Below, one piece after another: positions 59,378 to 64,000 of a DNA stretch of 64,000 bases (its first letter is position 1; every line of letters begins with the position of its first letter). The notes beneath the pieces were generated by a model, which worked only from the letters and a program-made list of their open reading frames with translations, was not told where the DNA came from and made no database searches. This stretch comes from Deltaproteobacteria bacterium (GTDB taxonomy: Bacteria > Myxococcota_A > UBA9160 > UBA4427), in assembly GCA_029261855.1 (NCBI GenBank), contig JAJDAN010000028.1, forward strand, positions 124,001 through 188,000, read 5' to 3'. A program made the translations under genes and the position numbers.

Positions 59378-59842
59378 TTAGTTTCTACGTTGCAATTCGT
59401 CCGGGTCCGGCTTCTCAAAGAGCTCGATCCAGGGTCTCATCATTTCTTCGGGGACATGGAACGCAAGTCCCGGTTGCGCATTTCGGTATGCCAGCCGCCG
59501 AAGTAGCTCGTCGCTTGGAACATCTAGGAAATGCACTTCGCTGCTGGCCCCAAGCCGATTTGCTCGTGATCTGAAATCTTCTCGTTCTTCACGCGCCCAG
59601 AAGCCGAAGTCAAGTATTACATTGGTGCCCAAGGCCAACGCTCTTTCGGCAACCTCCCATTGCAGAGCCTCGATGAGGCTGTGACGGGCGTTGTGCTGCG
59701 GATCCGCCGCATCTTGTCCGAAGAGGCGCACCTGCCACTCATCGGGCGTGAGGCGAAGTGCCGAGTGCTTCTGTTCGAGCGTACGTGCCAGCGTTGTTTT
59801 CCCAGAGCAGGGAAGGCCAACCATCAGATAGAGCGTTGCCAT
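59378..59842 (-). CDS. P-loop kinase (AAA/zeta-toxin-like fold)
   Basis: A 154-residue kinase: MVGLPCSGKTTLARTLEQKH (Walker A), RLTPDEWQVRLFG and NVILDFGFWAREEREDFRSR. Looks like the ATP-binding protein group near chloramphenicol phosphotransferase and zeta kinases. Substrate unknown. Confidence 0.85.
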   Translation of the reverse strand: MATLYLMVGLPCSGKTTLARTLEQKHSALRLTPDEWQVRLFGQDAADPQHNARHSLIEALQWEVAERALALGTNVILDFGFWAREEREDFRSRANRLGASSEVHFLDVPSDELLRRLAYRNAQPGLAFHVPEEMMRPWIELFEKPDPDELQRRN

Positions 59843-59889
59843 AACTACTACCCAGTAGTGGTTTGCCTGGTGCCAGCCAAGGTCATGCT

Positions 59890-60053
59890 GCCCAACGGAC
59901 CCGGCGCTCAGCTGCGGGCGCCGGCCAAATAGTTGAACACACCATCACCGCCACAGCCTACCCCGAGCCGCCTCCTGGGCGATAGCCCAGATGGGCGGCG
60001 AAGCCTCGAGTCGCCGAGACAGGCGACCGGCTGCAGCCGCGCCGATGTTGGGC
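59890..60053 (-). repeat. attC site (type C)
   Basis: Cores gcccaac and gttgggc; centre agcctaccccgagc, hairpin gccgcctcctgggc / gcccagatgggcggc. Confidence 0.85.
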
Positions 60054-60082
60054 TGCAACGCGTGATCGTTGCCAGGTGGCAA

Positions 60083-60105
60083 GGTGTGCACAGGTGTGCA
60101 TACAC
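60083..60105 (+). promoter_or_regulatory. candidate operator of the second brnTA
   Basis: Direct repeat GGTGTGCA at 10-bp spacing, which is also partly an inverted repeat (GTGTGCA / TGCATACAC), 10-30 bp upstream of brnT. Confidence 0.45.
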
Positions 60106-60114
60106 TCCGGATCC

Positions 60115-60381
60115 ATGGTGCAGTGGGACCCAGACAAGGCAGCCGGGAACCTCGAGAAGCACGGGATCGACTTCGCGGACGCGGCAACGGCACTGGAGGA
60201 CGAACTCGCGCTGACCATGCCAGACGAGGATGCTGATGAGGACCGCTTCGTGACGCTCGGAACGGATGCCCTCGGGAGGCTCCTCGTAGTGACGTACACC
60301 TGGCGCGACGACGACCACCGCCTGATATCTGCGCGCCCAGCAACGAGGCCCGAGCGAAGGGCCTACGAAGGCAAGCGATGA
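60115..60381 (+). CDS. brnT: BrnT toxin
   Basis: An 88-residue toxin: VQWDPDKAAGNLEKHGIDFA, DRFVTLGTDALGRLLVVTYT and LISARPATRPERRAYEGKR, with the complete C-terminal motif. Intact, unlike the copy at 55.9 kb. Confidence 0.9.
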   Translation: MVQWDPDKAAGNLEKHGIDFADAATALEDELALTMPDEDADEDRFVTLGTDALGRLLVVTYTWRDDDHRLISARPATRPERRAYEGKR

Positions 60382-60686
60382 CGAAGAGCCTCGACTTCAG
60401 CAAGGCCCGCCGGGGTCCGGTGATCGGGTCCGCGACGGGAAAGACGCGGATCACGATCCGGATCGATGACGACGTGCTCGCGTGGTTCAAGAAGCGAGCC
60501 CACGAACAAGGTGGCGGGAGCTACCAGACCATGATGAACCAGGTGCTGCGGGCCTACGTGGAGAACCAGGAGGAGCCGCTCGAAGACACGCTGCGGCGCG
60601 TGATCCTGGAGGTGGTGCCCGGCGCCAAGGAGCCCAAGAAAGCTAAGGCCGCCGCGAAGAAGAAGGGTGCCAAGAAGCGAGCGTGA
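60378..60686 (+). CDS. brnA: BrnA antitoxin
   Basis: A 102-residue antitoxin: TRITIRIDDDVLAWFKKRAH and SYQTMMNQVLRAYVENQEEP (ribbon-helix-helix) with a Lys-rich tail KAKAAAKKKGAKKRA. 4-bp overlap with brnT. Confidence 0.9.
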   Translation: MTKSLDFSKARRGPVIGSATGKTRITIRIDDDVLAWFKKRAHEQGGGSYQTMMNQVLRAYVENQEEPLEDTLRRVILEVVPGAKEPKKAKAAAKKKGAKKRA

Positions 60687-60704
60687 CACCCGGGACCGTT
60701 GCAG

Positions 60705-60837
60705 CCCAACGGAATGGGCGCTCAGCTGCGTGGCACAGGCCGCCGACGGTCGCCGAGGCGCCCAAGGTCAATGCCACAACGCTACCAAGATCGATTGAAA
60801 CGCGCTGTGCCACGTCAGCTGCAGCGCCTTGTTGGGC
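60705..60837 (-). repeat. attC site (type E)
   Basis: Cores gcccaac and gttgggc; centre aacgctaccaagatcg. Confidence 0.88.
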
Positions 60838-60892
60838 GGCAGGACTCCGCGGAGATGACCCGACTTGCCTGCCAGCCCATGGACAGTGAGAC

Positions 60893-61324
60893 CTACGCCA
60901 CCTGCGAAGGCTGCAGCAGGCCCAGCTGGAGCAGCATGGTGAAGTTGTCGAAGAGGCCCCACTGCTCTGCGATCTTTCCGTTCTCCATTCGGATGTGGAG
61001 GAAGTCCGCAATTTCGATCGACTTGTTGGTCGGGGTCGGTGAGATCGGGAACGGGCCAGTATTTGTGCCCGTGTTCCGCATGCGAACGAAGACGCGATCG
61101 TCGATGGCGTGGATGTCCTCGATATTCTCCGTGTAATCGGGAAACCCCGTTCTCACGAGTTGCACGAAGTTCCTCAGTCCCTCGCGTCCCTCGCCCCAGC
61201 TCGCGCCGGTTGGCGGATAATGAGCTTGGAACTTCTCAGTGTAGAAATCATCGACCCGATCGAGCTGGCCACCGTTCCAGACGACTCGGATCGACTCCCG
61301 GACTGTTTCGATGTTGCTATTCAT
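60893..61324 (-). CDS. SnoaL-like ester cyclase family protein
   Basis: A 143-residue protein: IRVVWNGGQLDRVDDFYTEK, QLVRTGFPDYTENIEDIHAI and FLHIRMENGKIAEQWGLFDN, close to SnoaL polyketide cyclases. Likely small-molecule enzyme. Confidence 0.9.
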   Translation of the reverse strand: MNSNIETVRESIRVVWNGGQLDRVDDFYTEKFQAHYPPTGASWGEGREGLRNFVQLVRTGFPDYTENIEDIHAIDDRVFVRMRNTGTNTGPFPISPTPTNKSIEIADFLHIRMENGKIAEQWGLFDNFTMLLQLGLLQPSQVA

Positions 61325-61403
61325 GCGGAGATTCTCCTGCGGCACGGCCATCCATCGCGACAAGCCCTGTCGGGCCGTTCACCTGGCGGGGGGCTTTCCT
61401 GCC

Positions 61404-61537
61404 GCCCAACGGACCGGCGTTAACCCGCGCGGAATAGCGCGACCGGACTCGGCCGAGCCTGCAAAGGTTGATGCCAGAACGGTACGGCGGTCAATTGGAC
61501 CGCGCTATTCCACGTCCGGTTCAACAGCTTGTTGGGC
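61404..61537 (-). repeat. attC site (type F)
   Basis: Cores gcccaac and gttgggc; centre gaacggtacggcgg. Confidence 0.85.
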
Positions 61538-61993
61538 GGCGGCGCGTATCTCGTCGACTTCGCCACGGAAGGCGGGAAGGAAGACCGCTCGATTCCGTGT
61601 CCAGAAATCCTCAAAGGTCGGAGCCAACGCAATCGGGCGAAGCACTAGCTTGGTGCTTTCCCAGGGCTCCTTGTCACACATCCCTTCCGAGTACTGCACG
61701 AAGGTGTCCTCGCATATGCCAACGACGGCTCGCATCAAGAGCATGTGTCGGTAGCGTTCGGTGAAGTCCAAGTCATCGAGACTCCGTGCGCCACGGAGAA
61801 GAAGGTCTGCTGCCGCCGGGTCTAGACCGAACTTGACGTTGAGATCATTGCGCTGCTGCGTAAGCGCATGATTCGTCGATGCGCGTACAGCGCTTGTATT
61901 TTGTTGAATCTGGCGGGCGAGAAACACGAGTGTGATGATCACACCGATCGCGCCAAAGACCTCGGCGAGTGCTCCTACGGCGTCCCAGTTCAT
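61505..61993 (-). CDS. family 1 membrane-anchored protein
   Basis: A 162-residue family 1 copy: NWDAVGALAEVFGAIGVIIT then LVFLARQIQQNTSAVR. Soluble domain with LLLRGARSLDDLDFTERYRH and APTFEDFWTRNRAVFLPAFR. The last residues are read from the attC. Confidence 0.82.
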   Translation of the reverse strand: MNWDAVGALAEVFGAIGVIITLVFLARQIQQNTSAVRASTNHALTQQRNDLNVKFGLDPAAADLLLRGARSLDDLDFTERYRHMLLMRAVVGICEDTFVQYSEGMCDKEPWESTKLVLRPIALAPTFEDFWTRNRAVFLPAFRGEVDEIRAAAQQAVEPDVE

Positions 61994-62007
61994 TCAATCA
62001 CTCCGCC

Positions 62008-62142
62008 GCCCAACGGATCGAGCTTCAGCGGCAGGGCAACAGGCTGACCGGCTCGCTACGGCTCAGAAGATGGAAACCAAACACTACCAAAAGGTCGTAA
62101 CGCCCAGCTGTTGCCCTGTCCGACTGCAAGCTCTTGTTAGCC
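62008..62142 (-). repeat. attC site (type D)
   Basis: Cores gcccaac and gttagcc; centre aacactaccaaaagg. Confidence 0.85.
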
Positions 62143-62595
62143 GGCAGCGCGGGATCTCTCGACGAACTCCTGAAAGGCTGGCAGATACTTGTTCCTATTG
62201 TCGTCCCAGTACGCAAGAAAAGGAGCCGAGAGATTCTCTCGAAACGCAGATTCCCAGGCTATCCAGATCTCAGCGTCAACGTGACCGCGAGACCGAAGGT
62301 GGTACACATTCTCGAAGGTCGAGAAGAATCGGTCGCTCAAAGCGTCGAATTGAAGCTGCTCCACGGGCGTGAGCGGCTGTTTAGCTTCAATGGCTTTTGC
62401 GAGGAGCCGTGCGAGCTCCGGATTGTCGCTAATGGACTCGTTGAGCCGGTGGGATGAGTCCTGAAGAGCCTGGTGTGTGCTCGACTGCAAAGCGTTCGTG
62501 TTTCCTCGGATCTGGACAGCAAGATAGACAAGCGTTGCCACCACTCCGATCCCACCGATGAAGTCACCCAGGTTTCCAAGAATTTCGAATGTCAC
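62137..62595 (-). CDS. family 1 membrane-anchored protein
   Basis: A 152-residue family 1 copy, GTG start: TFEILGNLGDFIGGIGVVAT then LVYLAVQIRGNTNALQ. Soluble part LLAKAIEAKQPLTPVEQLQF and YWDDNRNKYLPAFQEFVERS. The stop is in the attC core. Confidence 0.82.
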   Translation of the reverse strand: MTFEILGNLGDFIGGIGVVATLVYLAVQIRGNTNALQSSTHQALQDSSHRLNESISDNPELARLLAKAIEAKQPLTPVEQLQFDALSDRFFSTFENVYHLRSRGHVDAEIWIAWESAFRENLSAPFLAYWDDNRNKYLPAFQEFVERSRAAG

Positions 62596-62606
62596 TGTGC
62601 CCTGCC

Positions 62607-62770
62607 GGCTAACGGACCCGGCGCTCAGCTGCGAGCGCCGGCCCAGAAGTTGAACCAATCAGCACCACCCAAGCCTACAACGAGCCGGCTACCGGGCGAC
62701 AGCCCAGGGTAGGCGGCGCACCTCGTTTGGGTCACGTGGGCGCGCGACTGCTGCAGCGCCGATGTTAGCC
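62607..62770 (-). repeat. attC site (type C)
   Basis: Cores ggctaac and gttagcc; centre agcctacaacgagcc, hairpin gccggctaccgggc / gcccagggtaggcggc. Confidence 0.85.
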
Positions 62771-62964
62771 GGCAGGCGATTTCTGCACGCTCTTGGAGAC
62801 AGTTTTGTCCTCTCTCCGCAGGGCCCGCGTGGAGGGGAACGCAGGGAGCGGAGGAGCACGTCGGCCGACTCAGGAGTCAGCCCGCCTGCCTGGATTCGGC
62901 CGGAGTCGATCACGCCACCGACTTCGGTTTCTACTACTGCGGCCCCGCCTACGGTGATCTTCAC
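62689..62964 (-). CDS. 3' part of a hypothetical protein (see 62993-63187)
   Basis: GTG-started frame: KITVGGAAVVETEVGGVIDS and RIQAGGLTPESADVLLRSL, running into the attC. The same frame is open further up (SLREFTTTYVGALV), so it may be the frameshifted second half of the signal-peptide ORF. Confidence 0.45.
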   Translation of the reverse strand: MKITVGGAAVVETEVGGVIDSGRIQAGGLTPESADVLLRSLRSPPRGPCGERTKLSPRACRNRLPANIGAAAVARPRDPNEVRRLPWAVAR

Positions 62965-62992
62965 GAGGGCCCCTACGTAGGTCGTCGTGAAC

Positions 62993-63187
62993 TCACGAAG
63001 CGACTCTGTACCGGGCCGGGGACAGCTTGACGTTCACGAAGTGCTGATCGTGCAGAACCGCAAGCTTGGCATAGCCCATGAAGTCGGCGCAGATGCGGAA
63101 CTCGGGCACCGCGGATCCAGCCTGTAGCTGAGTCGGGATCAGCGAACCTGCGCATACCAGCGTCACGAGTAGTGCGAGGCGTCTCAT
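62993..63187 (-). CDS. small secreted protein, possibly frameshifted
   Basis: A 64-residue ORF with signal peptide (RRLALLVTLVCAGSLIPTQL), then PEFRICADFMGYAKLAVLHD and QHFVNVKLSPARYRVAS. The stop lies 29 bp from the start of the next frame. Confidence 0.5.
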   Translation of the reverse strand: MRRLALLVTLVCAGSLIPTQLQAGSAVPEFRICADFMGYAKLAVLHDQHFVNVKLSPARYRVAS

Positions 63188-63193
63188 CCTGCC

Positions 63194-63328
63194 ACCCAAC
63201 GGATTGGGCTTCAGCTGCAACAGACAGCGCTGACCGTCAACGCCATGCCACAGAAGTCCCGACGCCAGAATGCTACCGAATTCAGGAACGCCCAGCTGTC
63301 TGTTGTCAGCTGCAAGCCCTTGTTAGGC
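63194..63328 (-). repeat. attC site (type D)
   Basis: Cores acccaac and gttaggc; centre aatgctaccgaattc. Confidence 0.88.
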
Positions 63329-63787
63329 AGCGGCGCGAACGGATTCGACCCATCGAACGAATTCTTCAGAGAAGTCGTCCGTGTTCTGCTGCCACCAATC
63401 GGCAATGCCAGGAAACACCAGGCGCTTTCGGACTACTGCAGCCATTAGATCGGCTTCCTTCTGGTCGAATCGCCCCGAAACTACCAGCTGTCGGTGTTGG
63501 TGCTCGAGGATATTGAAGCCGTTGGTCATTGTGCTCGCGAAGCGGAGCGCTTCGGGTATCGACAATTGCTCCAACGACTCGGCACCTCGCACAAGGATGT
63601 CGGCCAGGTCGGGGGAGCCGGCAACGAGTTCGTTGAACCCTCGAAACGAGTCCGAGATTCCCTGGTTGACGGCCGCAATTGAAGCAACCGTGTTTTGGTG
63701 GATCTGCCGTGCCAGATAGAGCACCGAAACAATGACTGCGACAGCGGCCAGAACTTCTCCGCCCGCGGCGATTGCATCCCAGTTCAT
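63323..63787 (-). CDS. family 1 membrane-anchored protein
   Basis: A 154-residue family 1 copy: NWDAIAAGGEVLAAVAVIVS then VLYLARQIHQNTVASI. Soluble part LADILVRGAESLEQLSIPEA and PGIADWWQQNTDDFSEEFVR. Confidence 0.82.
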   Translation of the reverse strand: MNWDAIAAGGEVLAAVAVIVSVLYLARQIHQNTVASIAAVNQGISDSFRGFNELVAGSPDLADILVRGAESLEQLSIPEALRFASTMTNGFNILEHQHRQLVVSGRFDQKEADLMAAVVRKRLVFPGIADWWQQNTDDFSEEFVRWVESVRAAA

Positions 63788-63810
63788 GTCTGAACAGCTC
63801 CGCTGCCTTG

Positions 63811-63902
63811 TATATCGCCCGTCACGGTGATCGCGCGTGCGATGCTTGTGTTTCACCCGGGGAGATCGTTGCTGCCTGAGGCCCCGAGCCTGTCCGTTAG
63901 AT
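63811..63902 (-). repeat. attC-like site, degenerate
   Basis: Left core gtatatc (weak), right core gttagat; inner arms are not clearly any type. It might instead be attI sequence, but the coding-like frame beyond it argues for attC. Confidence 0.35.
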
Positions 63903-64000
63903 GGATCCCCCGCCCTCTTTGCCCATGCCGTGGAGTATCTGAGGCCCAGTGAGCCTGCATCTACAAGGTCGGTAGGCAACGGTACAGGGTCGGGGGACCC
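63903..64000 (-). CDS. possible partial cassette gene at window edge
   Basis: Open frame LPTDLVDAGSLGLRYSTAWA then KRAGDPSNG running into the core. Only about 33 codons are visible. Confidence 0.25.

Noticed and set aside
26663-63328. CRISPR array
   Set aside because: The repeats are about 130 bp, divergent, palindromic and separated by gene-size, gene-bearing segments; there are no cas genes.
1-64000. Insertion sequences or transposases as the cause of the repeats
   Set aside because: No transposase-like frame (DDE, HUH or serine recombinase) and no target duplications seen; the core sites and inner-arm asymmetry fit attC.
1-64000. Integron integrase within the window
   Set aside because: No protein with tyrosine recombinase motifs (R...HxLR...Y) or the IntI-specific insert was seen in any frame.

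Overview
The window is high-GC DNA from a Gram-negative bacterium. Supporting signs are lipoproteins with lipoboxes, a Tat-type signal, a TonB C-terminal domain and a periplasmic-type PQQ dehydrogenase. The lineage cannot be named from sequence alone. The gene mix (glutathione transferase, 2-hydroxychromene-carboxylate-isomerase-like proteins, MAPEG, EXPERA, many VOC and cupin proteins) would fit a soil or marine proteobacterial or myxococcotal genome, and that is inference. No rRNA, tRNA, transposase or CRISPR array was found.

Left part (1 to about 20 kb): tightly packed small enzyme and membrane-protein genes, nearly all on the minus strand and often with 4-bp ATGA/GTGA overlaps. They include a GFA protein, methyltransferase, MAPEG, SDR, EXPERA, an alanine-racemase-like protein, VOC, a PQQ alcohol dehydrogenase with fused cytochrome c, an APH-like kinase, DsbA-like isomerases, GNATs, an HAB-mutase-like protein, GST, enoyl-CoA hydratase, a transglutaminase-like protein, DUF1272 and a PRTase. 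Several genes here are broken, such as the sterol desaturase at 19 kb.

Right part (about 20 to 64 kb): a large integron cassette array. From 26.6 kb to the right edge, small genes are separated by about 40 attC-type elements, mostly 120-165 bp. On the plus strand each starts with a core such as GCCYAAC and ends with one such as GTTRGGC, with imperfectly complementary inner arms (typically cggcgttcagcgg and ccgctgcaacg). The extra unpaired base lies in the plus-strand right arm, so the array reads on the minus strand and its attI/integrase end should lie beyond the right edge; no intI is present here. Most cassette genes are on the minus strand with their stop codon in or next to the upstream-facing core. 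From 20 to 26 kb the sites are degenerate, consistent with the old, distal end. I group the sites by inner sequence: A (contains gattctaccat), B (agtatgccgcc), C and G (internal hairpin), D (gctaccgg), E (gctaccaag), F (ggtacggcgg). Many sites exist only as left or right halves, two are tiny (34 and 44 bp), and many genes are truncated at half sites.

Cargo: NTF2/SnoaL proteins, VOC, GNAT, RidA, DUF1801, DUF1990, alpha/beta hydrolases, inositol monophosphatase, lactate-oxidase-like enzyme, rhodanese, MBL hydrolase, nucleotidyltransferase, P-loop kinases, PPOX, GFA, a DUF695 lipoprotein and many small membrane proteins. Two uncharacterised families recur. Family 1 is an N-terminal membrane anchor followed by a helical domain (six full and at least five relic copies). 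Family 2 is a four-helix membrane protein (six copies, two of them outside the array). Three toxin-antitoxin modules (BrnTA twice, HigBA once) sit on the plus strand, against the array direction, as is typical for self-expressed stabilising cassettes.
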